In this document: positions 42,470 through 50,865 of the stretch, in pieces | How the letters are laid out: every line of letters starts with the position of its first letter | Numbering within the stretch: the stretch's first letter is position 1 | Program-made: the position numbers and the translations under genes | Assembly: GCA_017503575.1 (NCBI GenBank) | Contig: JAFVSV010000015.1 | Span: 1-59,974, forward strand | Length of the DNA: 59,974 nucleotides | Source: Alistipes sp. | GTDB lineage: Bacteria; Bacteroidota; Bacteroidia; Bacteroidales; Rikenellaceae | Reading direction: 5' to 3' | Notes under the pieces: model-generated | What the model saw: only the letters and a program-made list of their open reading frames with translations | Database searches by the model: none | Told to the model about the DNA's origin: nothing

Positions 42470-42976
42470 ATGAAAAAGATGATTCTCACGCTTGTATTAG
42501 CGATTATGACCGCAGGCATCGCCTCGGCACAGAACTATATGGTTGTGGATAGCGAGAAGATTTTTAAGTCTATCAGCTCGTATAACACCGCACTGGATAG
42601 CCTTGAGAAGCTTGCCGAGCAGTACCAGCAGCAGGTAGACGCCAAGTTTGCAGAGGTGGAGCAGCTCTACAATAGCTACATGCAGCAGCGTGCCTCGCTC
42701 AACGAGAGCTACCGCCAGCAGTATGAGCAGATGATTTTGCAGAAGGAGGCCGAGGCTACCGAGTACCAGGAGTCGCTGTTTGGCACCGAGGGCGAGCTTA
42801 TGAAGAAGCGTATGGAGCTTATCCAGCCTATCCAGCAGCGCGTATTCTCGACTATCGAGAGCTTCTCGAAGCAGTATGGCTACGACCTTGTTATCGACAT
42901 CTCAGCAAACCCAACAATCCTCTACTACTCGTCGAAGGTAGACTTCACCGAGAGGATTATCAGCGCCCTAAAATAA
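42470..42976 (+). CDS. OmpH/Skp family periplasmic chaperone
   Basis: This 168-residue protein has a signal peptide ending ...GIASA before QNYMVVDSEKIF. A long coiled coil follows (LEKLAEQYQQQVDAKFAEVE onward), rich in Gln and Glu. The C-terminus returns to the beta core (YDLVIDISANPTILYYSS). Skp trimers hold unfolded outer-membrane proteins on their way to the BAM complex. It lies 76 bp after bamA and 36 bp before a paralogue, supporting that role. Confidence 0.9.
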   Translation: MKKMILTLVLAIMTAGIASAQNYMVVDSEKIFKSISSYNTALDSLEKLAEQYQQQVDAKFAEVEQLYNSYMQQRASLNESYRQQYEQMILQKEAEATEYQESLFGTEGELMKKRMELIQPIQQRVFSTIESFSKQYGYDLVIDISANPTILYYSSKVDFTERIISALK

Positions 42977-43012
42977 TTGAAATAACGAATTTTAATTGAA
43001 TATAAATTATTG

Positions 43013-43552
43013 ATGATGAAGAAGTTTTTGAAACTGACCCTCGCCTTGGTGTTCGTTCTTGGAGCATCGTCGGCGTCAGCGCAGAAGTTAGCTCGCGTAG
43101 ATCTTGCAGCAATCGTTCCCAACATGTCGGAGTACACCGAGGCTGTCACCAACCTCGAGGCTCTTGGCAAGGAGCTCTCAACACAGCTCGAGCAGATGCA
43201 GGTGGAGCTCAACAACAAGTACGCAGAGTATGAGAAGAGTGTCGCAACATTCAGCGACTCGGTACGCCAGATGAAGGAGCGTGAGCTTATGGACATGCAA
43301 CAGCGCCTATCGGATATGCAGCAGATAGCACAGCAGGATATCCAGAAGAAGGAGGCCGAGTTGATGAATCCTATCTATGAGAAGGCTAATGCCGCTGTCG
43401 ATAAGGTTGCAAAGGCTGGTGGCTACGCCGTAGTCTTCAGCACCGCTGGCGACCAGGCAGCATCAGCAGGCTTGGCATACTTCGACCCCGCACAGGTTAA
43501 GGATATCACCGCCGAGGTTAAGAAGGAGCTTGGCATTGCCGACGCAAAATAG
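43013..43552 (+). CDS. OmpH/Skp family periplasmic chaperone, second copy
   Basis: This Skp-like protein of about 179 residues has a signal peptide ending ...SSASA before QKLARVDLAAI. A coiled coil (LEALGKELSTQLEQMQVELN onward) and the C-terminal core (GGYAVVFSTAGDQAASAG) follow. ATG codons at 43013 and 43016 are both plausible, and a TTG at 43010 is unlikely. Tandem Skp genes after bamA are frequent in Bacteroidetes. The copies differ enough in core and tail to have distinct clients or form mixed trimers, but this is inference. A hairpin terminator follows. Confidence 0.9.
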   Translation: MMKKFLKLTLALVFVLGASSASAQKLARVDLAAIVPNMSEYTEAVTNLEALGKELSTQLEQMQVELNNKYAEYEKSVATFSDSVRQMKERELMDMQQRLSDMQQIAQQDIQKKEAELMNPIYEKANAAVDKVAKAGGYAVVFSTAGDQAASAGLAYFDPAQVKDITAEVKKELGIADAK

Positions 43553-43583
43553 TCGATAGCAGAGTTATTAATTACAATCTGGG

Positions 43584-43619
43584 GGGGTGACTAATAAGTA
43601 ATTAGCCATCCCCGTTTTT
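43584..43619 (+). terminator. Rho-independent terminator after the second ompH gene
   Basis: GGGG-TG-CTAAT can pair with ATTAG-CA-CCCC (43606-43613 for the last arm) with one mismatch and one bulge, followed by GTTTTTTT. It ends about 15 bp before the next start codon, so the reductase gene may be expressed partly by read-through or from its own weak promoter. Confidence 0.75.
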
Positions 43620-43634
43620 TTGAAGCTGAATAGT

Positions 43635-44102
43635 ATGGCAGAGGAGTTTATTGTCGCCACGGGCGATAAATGTGCAAAATATGAGCTGCTCTATCGGCAG
43701 GTCGAGGCCCTCACCGAGGGCGAGGGTGATACAATCGCCAATATGGCAAATGTCGCCGCAATGATAGATGCTACGTTTCACTTCTGGTGGACGGGCTTCT
43801 ATCGTGTTGTGGGCAAAGAGCTTGTGTTGGGACCCTTCCAAGGGCCTGTGGCATGTAGCCGCATAGCCTATGGGCGTGGTGTATGTGGCACAGCGTGGCG
43901 CGAGGGGAGGACAATTGTTGTCGAGGATGTCGATAAGTTCGAGGGGCATATAGCATGCAGCAGCGCCTCACGCAGCGAGATTGTCGTGCCAATCATTAAG
44001 GAGGGTGCTGTTGTTGCAGTATTGGATATAGATAGCGAGCATTTGGCGATGTTCGACAATATGGATCGTGAGTGGCTCGAGCGCATCGTGGCACTACTAT
44101 GA
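43635..44102 (+). CDS. GAF-domain free methionine-(R)-sulfoxide reductase
   Basis: From ATG 43635 this is a 155-residue GAF-domain enzyme of the fRMsr (MsrC) type, which reduces free methionine-R-sulfoxide. All three family cysteines are present: C74 in VACSRI, C84 in GRGVCGTA and C108 in GHIACSSASRSEIVVPI. The upstream TTG at 43620 falls inside the terminator U-run and is less likely as a start. The enzyme is cytoplasmic and thioredoxin-dependent in known cases. A hairpin terminator follows at 44261. Confidence 0.9.
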   Translation: MAEEFIVATGDKCAKYELLYRQVEALTEGEGDTIANMANVAAMIDATFHFWWTGFYRVVGKELVLGPFQGPVACSRIAYGRGVCGTAWREGRTIVVEDVDKFEGHIACSSASRSEIVVPIIKEGAVVAVLDIDSEHLAMFDNMDREWLERIVALL

Positions 44103-44164
44103 TGCTCACATGGCACTACAACGACAACGCCCGTTTCAAAAAAATATCTCTTAAAATCCTTCAG

Positions 44165-44280
44165 GATATGTACTTCGTTCGGCATAACGAGGGCAGATAG
44201 CTAATTGTAGCATCACACAACGAAGTCGTATGTAATCGTCTAAAGACGATATGGGCAAATGGGTATTATTACCCCTTTTT
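44165..44280 (+). terminator. Structured 3' region and terminator in the 294-bp gap before iorA
   Basis: The gap between the reductase and iorA holds paired segments: ACTTCGTT (about 44171) with AACGAAGT (about 44219), extended by flanking ATATG/CGTAT, and ATCGTC-TAAA-GACGAT near 44236-44251. A terminator GGGTA-TTAT-TACCC then CTTTTT spans 44261-44280. No coding frame was seen. Confidence 0.6.
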
Positions 44281-44324
44281 ATGAAAAAATGGCGATAATA
44301 TTTTCATCTGTTGGATTTTTTTTA

Positions 44325-44332
44325 TATCTTTG
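44325..44332 (+). promoter_or_regulatory. -7 promoter element for the iorA operon
   Basis: TATCTTTG matches TAnnTTTG 64 bp upstream of iorA. The ideal -33 position has TTTT, and a TTG lies closer in. It probably drives iorA, iorB and the aminotransferase. Confidence 0.6.
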
Positions 44333-44396
44333 ACAATTGATGCAAAACCCTGTGAAAACAGAATAAAATCTAATATAAACCTAAAACAATAACGAT

Positions 44397-46016
44397 ATGA
44401 GAAAACTACTTCTCGGTGACGAGGCTATCGCACAGGCCGCCATTGACTCTGGTCTTTCGGGCGTCTATGCATATCCTGGTACTCCGTCTACCGAAATTAC
44501 CGAATTTATTCAGCTCCGTGAGGAGAAGCGTGGCGAGACTGCAGATAAGATTTTCTGCCGTTGGGCTACTAACGAGAAGACAGCCATGGAGGGCGCTCTC
44601 GGTATGTCATACATGGGCAAGCGTGCACTTGTATGTATGAAGCATGTTGGTATGAACGTTGCTGCCGACCCATTTGTTAACTCTGCAATGACAGGCGTTA
44701 ATGGTGGTTTGGTTGTTGTTGCTGCCGACGACCCATCAATGCACTCATCACAGAACGAGCAGGACTCTCGCTTCTATGGTAAGTTCGCCCTTATGCCCAT
44801 CTTCGAGCCCTCATCACAGCAGGAGGCTTACGAGATGACACGCGCCGCTTTCGAGCTCTCGGAGGCTGTTAAGCTCCCCGTATTGATGCGTGTCACAACC
44901 CGCATGGCGCACTCGCGTGCCGTAGTAAACATCACCGACGAGCCTCGCAAGCAGAACGAGATTAACCGTCCTGAGGATGTACGTCGTTGGATCTTGCTCC
45001 CCGCCTTCGCAAAGAAACGCTATGTGGAGCTTCTCGCACAGCAGGATGACCTCCTCAAGGCATCTGTTGAGTCGAAGTTCAACTGGTACAAGAAGGGCTC
45101 AACTCCAGAGCGCGGTGTCATCACAACAGGTATTGCGTACAACTACTACATGGAGAATGTAGCCAACGCCGAGGAGCGTAGCATCTTGAAGATATCGCAG
45201 TATCCTCTACCCGTAGCTCTCATCGAGAAGATGGTTGAGGATGGCGCAAAGGAGATCCTCGTCATGGAGGAGGGCCAGCCCGTTGTTGAGGAGATGGTAC
45301 GCGCCATCGTGCCTTCGACCGTCGAGGTTAAGGGCCGTCTTACGGGTGACCTCCCACGCGTAGGCGAGCTCACTCCCGACAGCGTACGCGCATCGCTGGG
45401 CATGCTTGCATTGGAGAACCTCGAGGCTGACGACATCGTTGTAGCACGTCCACCCGCATTGTGCCAGGGTTGCGGCCACCGCGATATGTACAAGGCGTTG
45501 AACGAGGTTGCTGCCGAGTATGAGAATCCCCGTATCTTCGGTGATATCGGCTGCTACACTCTCGGTGCACTGCCTCCATTCCAGGCTCTTCACGCCTGCG
45601 TAGAGATGGGTGCTTCAATCACCATGGCCAAGGGTGCTTCGGATGCTGGTCAGTTCCCCGCATTCGCAGTTATCGGCGACTCTACATTTACTCACTCGGG
45701 TATAACAGGTCTTTTGGACTGCGTTAACTCGAACGCAAATGTCGTTGTCATCATCTCGGATAACCTCACCACAGGTATGACCGGTGGTCAGAACTCGGCT
45801 GGTACAGGCAAGCTCGAGGATATCTGCCGTGGCGTGGGTGTTCACCCCGACCATGTACGCGTCGTAGTACCCCTCCCAAAGAACATGGAGGAGATCAAGG
45901 GTATCTTGCGCGAGGAGATCGAGTACAAGGGTGTATCTGTTGTAATCCCTCGTCGTGAGTGTATCCAGACTGCAAAGCGTCACGCAAAGGCTCGCGCAGC
46001 AGCAAAGAAACAGTAA
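44397..46016 (+). CDS. iorA: Indolepyruvate ferredoxin oxidoreductase, alpha subunit
   Basis: This 539-residue thiamine-diphosphate enzyme subunit oxidatively decarboxylates aryl pyruvates to arylacetyl-CoA. The N-terminal pyrimidine-binding domain starts LLLGDEAIAQAAIDSGLSGV, then YAYPGTPSTEI. The C-terminal TPP domain has GDIGCYTLGALPPF and GDSTFTHSGITGL with IISDN. Cysteines in CQGCGHRDM lie at the domain junction. Archaeal IorA proteins of about 640 residues carry a C-terminal two-cluster ferredoxin domain. This protein stops before any such domain, ending in a basic KRHAKARAAAKKQ tail. It is followed by iorB 28 bp later. Confidence 0.92.
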   Translation: MRKLLLGDEAIAQAAIDSGLSGVYAYPGTPSTEITEFIQLREEKRGETADKIFCRWATNEKTAMEGALGMSYMGKRALVCMKHVGMNVAADPFVNSAMTGVNGGLVVVAADDPSMHSSQNEQDSRFYGKFALMPIFEPSSQQEAYEMTRAAFELSEAVKLPVLMRVTTRMAHSRAVVNITDEPRKQNEINRPEDVRRWILLPAFAKKRYVELLAQQDDLLKASVESKFNWYKKGSTPERGVITTGIAYNYYMENVANAEERSILKISQYPLPVALIEKMVEDGAKEILVMEEGQPVVEEMVRAIVPSTVEVKGRLTGDLPRVGELTPDSVRASLGMLALENLEADDIVVARPPALCQGCGHRDMYKALNEVAAEYENPRIFGDIGCYTLGALPPFQALHACVEMGASITMAKGASDAGQFPAFAVIGDSTFTHSGITGLLDCVNSNANVVVIISDNLTTGMTGGQNSAGTGKLEDICRGVGVHPDHVRVVVPLPKNMEEIKGILREEIEYKGVSVVIPRRECIQTAKRHAKARAAAKKQ

Positions 46017-46044
46017 GTCCGCTAACAACAAAAACGAAACTATC

Positions 46045-46626
46045 ATGAAGAAAGATATTATTTTGGCAGGCGTCGGCGGACAGGGTATTCTGTCGATTGC
46101 TACGGTCATTGGCGAGGCAGCTATGGCCGAGGGTTGGAACATCAAGCAGGCAGAGGTTCACGGCATGAGCCAGCGTGGTGGCGACGTGCAGAGTAACCTA
46201 CGTCTCTCAACAGAGCCTATCGCCTCGGACCTTATCGCCAAGGGTGGTGCCGACATCATCATCTCGTTGGAGCCTATGGAGTCACTTCGCTACCTCTCAT
46301 ACCTCAAGAAGGATGGCTGGGTGGTAACATCTAACGTGCCATTCATCAACATCCCTAACTATCCCAACGAGGAGGAGCTAAACAAGCACCTCGCTCAGTT
46401 GCCAAACTGCGTGTCGCTCAACGTTGAGGAGCTCGCTAAGGAGGCTGGTGCCCCACTGCAGGCTGCCAACATGGTTCTCTTGGGTGCTGCCATACCTATG
46501 CTCGACATCGAGTTCGAGAAGATAGAGGCAGGTATACGTCGTATCTTCGCTCGTAAGGGCGAGGAGGTTATCGAGAAGAACCTCGCTGCTGTGCGTGCTG
46601 GTTATGAAAAGTCAATCAAAAGATAG
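46045..46626 (+). CDS. iorB: Indolepyruvate oxidoreductase, beta subunit
   Basis: From ATG 46045 this encodes 193 residues beginning MKKDIILAGVGGQGILSIAT, the classic gamma-domain signature of 2-oxoacid oxidoreductases. EVHGMSQRGGDVQSNLRLS follows. With IorA it forms the complex that transfers electrons and makes acyl-CoA. A longer frame from 45955 overlaps iorA and adds nothing recognisable. The end lies 7 bp before the aminotransferase ATG. Confidence 0.92.
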   Translation: MKKDIILAGVGGQGILSIATVIGEAAMAEGWNIKQAEVHGMSQRGGDVQSNLRLSTEPIASDLIAKGGADIIISLEPMESLRYLSYLKKDGWVVTSNVPFINIPNYPNEEELNKHLAQLPNCVSLNVEELAKEAGAPLQAANMVLLGAAIPMLDIEFEKIEAGIRRIFARKGEEVIEKNLAAVRAGYEKSIKR

Positions 46627-46633
46627 TGCCACC

Positions 46634-47950
46634 ATGGATAGACCATTAGATAAGCAGACTGTCGATAACATCTGTATCGCCAACGGCTTGCGCAACGCCA
46701 AGGAGCTTGGTGCTGCATCTATCCGTCAGTTCGTTAGCGTCGTTAAGGATATCGAGGCTAAGACCGGCATTGAGTATATCCGCATGGAGATTGGCGAGCC
46801 AGGCCTTCCTGCCGAGATGATAGGCATCGAGGCGGAGCACGAGGCGTTGCTCGCTGGCGTAGGCTCAAAGTACCCACTTATCACAGGTATCGAGCCCCTC
46901 ACAAAGGAGGCATCGCGCTTCGTCAAGGCATTCATCAACCTCGACATCCCTCCCATGTGCTTCGTGCCTACGGTAGGCTCTATGCAGGGTGCCTTCGCCA
47001 CGTTCTTGGCCCTCACGCAGATGCGTAAGGACCGCGATACTATCCTCTTTATAGACCCTGGCTTCCCCGTACAGAAGTCGCAGTGTAAGGTGCAGGGCGT
47101 GCGTATCGAGTCATTCGATGTCATCGACTACCGCGGCAAGAAGCTCGAGGAGAAGCTCGAGGAGATACTCTCTACAGGTCGTATTGCAGGTATGATATAC
47201 TCGAACCCCAACAACCCTACATGGATGTGTCTCAACGACGAGGAGCTCGAGATTATCGGCCGCATGGCTACCAAGCACGACGTCATCGTTGTCGAGGACT
47301 TGGCATACCTCAACATGGACTTCCGCGAGGATCGCTCGAAGCCATTTGAGCCACCATACCAGCCTTCGGTAGCTCGCTATACGAACAACTGCCTACACCT
47401 CTTGTCGGGCTCAAAGATGTTCTCGTATGCTGGTCAGCGTATCGCTGTTGTGGCTATGAACCCCGCCTTGGCTGAGCGCTGCTATGAGGGCTTCGCCGAG
47501 CGTTATGGCAACGATGGTCAGTTCCGCCGTAACTTCATCTTCAACATCCTCTATGTATTGTCATCGGGCGTGCCTCACTCGGCACAGTATGCCCTTGCTG
47601 CCATGTTCCGCGCAGCATCGGATGGTCGCCTCGACTTCGTGGGTCACACCCGCGAGTATGCACGTCGCGCAGCACGCGTAAAGGAGATTATGGTGAAGAA
47701 TGGCTTCCACATTGTATACGATAAGGATTGTGAGCAGGAGGTTAGCGATGGCTTCTTCTTCACCTTCGGATACAAGGATATGACAGGCGAGCAGCTTATC
47801 AACAAGCTTATCTACTACGGTATTTCGGCTATCACACTCGCTCCTACGGGTAGCTCTCGTGAGGGCTTGCGAGGCTGTGTGTCGATGATTTCGGACTACC
47901 AGTACGACGAGCTTGACAAGCGTCTACACCTCTTCTCACAGGATTATTAA
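46634..47950 (+). CDS. PLP-dependent class I/II aminotransferase
   Basis: From ATG 46634 this is a 438-residue fold-type I aminotransferase. The PLP-binding lysine is in HLLSGSKMFSYAGQRIAVV. The cofactor-contact segment YSNPNNPTWMCLNDEELEII and the Asp of VVEDLAYLNMDF are present, and a C-terminal Arg for the substrate carboxylate lies in REGLRGCVSM. Its place directly after iorAB suggests it supplies 2-oxoacids such as phenylpyruvate, 4-hydroxyphenylpyruvate or indolepyruvate by transamination. The start at 46595 would overlap iorB and is less likely. Confidence 0.9.
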   Translation: MDRPLDKQTVDNICIANGLRNAKELGAASIRQFVSVVKDIEAKTGIEYIRMEIGEPGLPAEMIGIEAEHEALLAGVGSKYPLITGIEPLTKEASRFVKAFINLDIPPMCFVPTVGSMQGAFATFLALTQMRKDRDTILFIDPGFPVQKSQCKVQGVRIESFDVIDYRGKKLEEKLEEILSTGRIAGMIYSNPNNPTWMCLNDEELEIIGRMATKHDVIVVEDLAYLNMDFREDRSKPFEPPYQPSVARYTNNCLHLLSGSKMFSYAGQRIAVVAMNPALAERCYEGFAERYGNDGQFRRNFIFNILYVLSSGVPHSAQYALAAMFRAASDGRLDFVGHTREYARRAARVKEIMVKNGFHIVYDKDCEQEVSDGFFFTFGYKDMTGEQLINKLIYYGISAITLAPTGSSREGLRGCVSMISDYQYDELDKRLHLFSQDY

Positions 47951-47958
47951 TAAATATT

Positions 47959-47986
47959 GGGCTGCCCGCTTAGGACAGCCCTTTAT
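47959..47986 (+). terminator. Hairpin between the aminotransferase and CoA-transferase genes
   Basis: GGGCTGCC (47959-47966) pairs with GG-A-CAGCCC (47973-47981, one bulged A), followed by TTTAT. It could attenuate transcription into the CoA-transferase gene, which starts 19 bp after it. Confidence 0.6.
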
Positions 47987-48004
47987 AAACAAAGTGAATA
48001 TAAT

Positions 48005-49300
48005 ATGAAATTAGTTAGTGCGGCAGAAGCCGTGAAACTTATCAAGTCGGGCGACTCGGTGTTCATCCAGGGCTCGACCTCTATCCCCGAGGTGTTGGTA
48101 CAGGCCATGACAGACCGAGCACCCGAACTTCGCGATGTCAAGGTCTACTCGGCTTTTGCCATCGGTCGCTTCGATGCCCCCTACGCTAAGGCAGAGCTTC
48201 GCGACTCGTTCGAGCCATTGAGCTTCTTCGTTGCCAACAACCTGCGTAACGCCATCAAGGAGGGTGTGGCACAGACAATCCCCGCATTCCTTGGTGAGAT
48301 ACCATTCCTCTTCCGCTCGGGTCAAGTGCCCTTGGATGTGACACTTCTCAACGTCTCTGAGCCTGACGAGGAGGGCTACTGCTCGTATGGTATATCTGCC
48401 GACCTCGCATTCTCGGCTGCCGAGTGCTCAAAGACAATCATCGCACAGGTGAATAAGTATATGCCTCGCACCTTTGGTGACCCCGTAATCCATGTCTCAA
48501 AGATTGACGCCATGGTACGCGGCGACGAACCACTTGTCGAGGTGCCTACTGTTGTGCCTAACGACGTAGAGCGTCGCATAGGTAACTTCATCGCTGCCGA
48601 GATTCCCGATGGCGCGACGTTGCAGATTGGCGTAGGCGGCATTCCCAACGCTGTGCTCGACGCCTTGCAGGGACATAAGCACCTCGGCCTACATACCGAG
48701 GCTATGACCGACGGCGTGGTGCCCCTCATCCAGAAGGGTATCATCGACAACTCGCTCAAGAAGATATATCCTGGTCAGTCGGTAGCCTGCTTGTGCCTTG
48801 GTAGCCAGCGTCTGTACGACTACTTGGATGGTAACCGCGACGTTGTCATCCGCGATGTGGCATGGACCAACGACCCACAGAACATACGCCAGAACCCCAA
48901 GGTGATGGCCGTGAACTCGGCTATCGAGATTGACCTTACGGGACAGATTTGTGCCGACAGCATTGGCGAGCGCATCTTCTCGGGCGTAGGTGGCCAGCAC
49001 GACTTTATGTATGGCGGTGCCTTGTCGGAGGGCGGCAAGTGTTTCATCGCTCTACCCTCAATCACCAACAAGGGACAGTCGAAGATTGTGCCTACACTAA
49101 CGAAGGGTGCAGGTGTTGTTACCACACGCTTCCAGGCGCAGTACATCGCCACAGAGCACGGCATTGTCTACTTGCGTAATAAGTCATTGGCAGAGCGTGC
49201 CAAGCTGCTTATCTCGGTTGCCGACCCATCGGTTAGAGAGGATTTGGAGCGTGCTGCTGTCGAGCGCTTCGGCATCGGCTTCTTGCGTTGCAGGGTATAA
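48005..49300 (+). CDS. Acetyl-CoA hydrolase/transferase family (CoA transferase)
   Basis: From ATG 48005 this encodes 431 residues beginning MKLVSAAEAVKLIKSGDSVF. It belongs to the family containing 4-hydroxybutyrate, butyrate and succinate CoA-transferases, which move CoA between carboxylic acids through a glutamyl-CoA intermediate. The likely catalytic Glu is in LHTEAMTDGV. CoA-binding glycines are in IGVGGIPNAVL and GVGGQHDFMYGGALSEGG, followed by TEHGIVYLRNKSLAERA. After IorAB it could exchange the arylacetyl or branched acyl-CoA product with acetate, conserving the thioester as acetyl-CoA. The true acceptor and donor are inferred from context. A TTG start at 47957 would overlap the hairpin. 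Confidence 0.88.
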   Translation: MKLVSAAEAVKLIKSGDSVFIQGSTSIPEVLVQAMTDRAPELRDVKVYSAFAIGRFDAPYAKAELRDSFEPLSFFVANNLRNAIKEGVAQTIPAFLGEIPFLFRSGQVPLDVTLLNVSEPDEEGYCSYGISADLAFSAAECSKTIIAQVNKYMPRTFGDPVIHVSKIDAMVRGDEPLVEVPTVVPNDVERRIGNFIAAEIPDGATLQIGVGGIPNAVLDALQGHKHLGLHTEAMTDGVVPLIQKGIIDNSLKKIYPGQSVACLCLGSQRLYDYLDGNRDVVIRDVAWTNDPQNIRQNPKVMAVNSAIEIDLTGQICADSIGERIFSGVGGQHDFMYGGALSEGGKCFIALPSITNKGQSKIVPTLTKGAGVVTTRFQAQYIATEHGIVYLRNKSLAERAKLLISVADPSVREDLERAAVERFGIGFLRCRV

Positions 49301-49317
49301 CGATATTAGCTAATAAG

Positions 49318-49360
49318 TGAGGGGTACCAAGTCATTTGGCACCCCTCATATTTTTTTTGC
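49318..49360 (+). terminator. Rho-independent terminator after the CoA-transferase gene
   Basis: TGAGGGGT-A-CCAA (49318-49330) pairs with TTGG-C-ACCCCTCA (49336-49348), leaving a 5-base loop and one mismatch, followed by TATTTTTTTT. It is one of the strongest terminators in the window. Confidence 0.9.
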
Positions 49361-49368
49361 ACACCCCT

Positions 49369-50859
49369 CTACCGACGCTTCGAGAAGAGTAACATCCCGA
49401 GCATCGTCAGCGCGGCGTTAAGCACAATTATCTCGTAACTGAACTCATAGCCCGAGAGCCACTCATCGGAGTGCGTAGCGACGATATAACAAATTATGGG
49501 TGAGGCGATAGCAATTATGGGCACTGCGCGTTCCTTAACACGACGCTTGCAGAGCATACCGAAGAGGAACATGCCGAGTAGTGGTCCGTATGTATAGCTC
49601 GCCATGGTAAAGATGAGCGTTATGACGCCGCCAGCACTAAACTCGTAGAAGAGGATGATGATAAGCGCCATCACAATGGCAATGGTCGTATGTGACCCAC
49701 GACGCATCCTACCCACCGTGGCATCATCCCTCCTACCACCACCGAGGATGTCGAGCGTAAACGAGGTGGTGAGAGCCGTAAGTGCCGAGCCCGCAGCCGA
49801 GTAGGTCGAGGCTACAAGGCCGAGGACGAAAAGCACGCCAACAACCACGGGCAGACCGCACTGCGTGGCAACATAGCCAAATAGGTCGTCACCACGCGCC
49901 ACCTGCACAGCACCCTCACCGTCGACAAGAGGCATGGCGCCACCTGTTGCCACCAACCCCCTATCTGCAACAAAGAGATAGAGCAGTGCTCCCAACAGCA
50001 AGAAGAGGGTGATGACAACAACCTGAACAGCAATAGATAGCATCAAACTGCGCTTGGCATCGCGCTCCGAGCGACACGACAACACCGTCTGCATCATATC
50101 CTGGTCCATGCCCGTCATGGCGACAACAAGGAAGATGCCAGCGATAAACTGCTTCCAGAAGTAGCGTCTATCCAGCGCATCGTCCATAAATATAGTCTCG
50201 GAGAGCTCCGACGAGCCTATCTGTGACATGGCATCGCCAAGCGATATGCCCATGCCCTTGATGATGAAGAGTATGGCAGCAATGATGCTACCAACCATAA
50301 CAATACTCTTAACGAACTCCACCCACACCACCGAACGCACACCACCACGACGCGTATATAGCCACACCAACATCATCATAATGAGTGCATTGATGGCAAA
50401 TGGGACACCTAACGAGTCAAAGAGCAGCGCCTGCAACACCACACATATAACATACGCGCGAAGCGAGGCGGCAAGGATTTTAGATACGAAGAAGAGCCAT
50501 GCTCCTGTGCGATGTGTCGTAACACCAAAGCGGTGGTCGAGGTACTCGTATAGCGACACCACGCCATGGCGATAGTATAGGGGCACCAGCACAAAGGCGA
50601 TAATCGCATAGCCCACGACAAAGCCGAGGGTTGTTTGCAGATAGGAGAAGCCGTCGACAAGCACCGTGCCTGGCACCGAGATATAGGTTACACCCGACAT
50701 GGCAGCACCCACCATGGCCACCGCTGCAACCATGCGTGGTGTGCGGCGACCACCAGTAAAGAATGTCGCATTATCGCTACGGCGTGACGCCAACCACGAC
50801 ACGACGAAGAGTATGGCAATGTAGCCTACAAGGGTGAGTATGATGAGCCCCGTCGACAT
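49369..50859 (-). CDS. Sodium:solute symporter (SSS family)
   Basis: This 496-residue membrane transporter has about 13 hydrophobic helices. SSS-family marks include FTGGRRTPRMVAAVAMVGAA, GAWLFFVSKILAASLRAYVI, GGVRSVVWVEFVKS, the GMDQDMMQTVLSCRSERDAK loop and STYSAAGSALTALTTSF. Members use the sodium gradient to import sugars, amino acids, sialic acid or other solutes. The sequence does not identify which. It lies 6 bp after a GH5 lipoprotein gene, so uptake of a sugar released by that enzyme is a reasonable inference. Confidence 0.9.
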   Translation of the reverse strand: MSTGLIILTLVGYIAILFVVSWLASRRSDNATFFTGGRRTPRMVAAVAMVGAAMSGVTYISVPGTVLVDGFSYLQTTLGFVVGYAIIAFVLVPLYYRHGVVSLYEYLDHRFGVTTHRTGAWLFFVSKILAASLRAYVICVVLQALLFDSLGVPFAINALIMMMLVWLYTRRGGVRSVVWVEFVKSIVMVGSIIAAILFIIKGMGISLGDAMSQIGSSELSETIFMDDALDRRYFWKQFIAGIFLVVAMTGMDQDMMQTVLSCRSERDAKRSLMLSIAVQVVVITLFLLLGALLYLFVADRGLVATGGAMPLVDGEGAVQVARGDDLFGYVATQCGLPVVVGVLFVLGLVASTYSAAGSALTALTTSFTLDILGGGRRDDATVGRMRRGSHTTIAIVMALIIILFYEFSAGGVITLIFTMASYTYGPLLGMFLFGMLCKRRVKERAVPIIAIASPIICYIVATHSDEWLSGYEFSYEIIVLNAALTMLGMLLFSKRR

Positions 50860-50865
50860 CGCAGA

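Noticed and set aside
43620..43634. TTG start for the methionine sulfoxide reductase
   Set aside because: It lies in the U-run of the preceding terminator, and the ATG at 43635 gives the usual family length.
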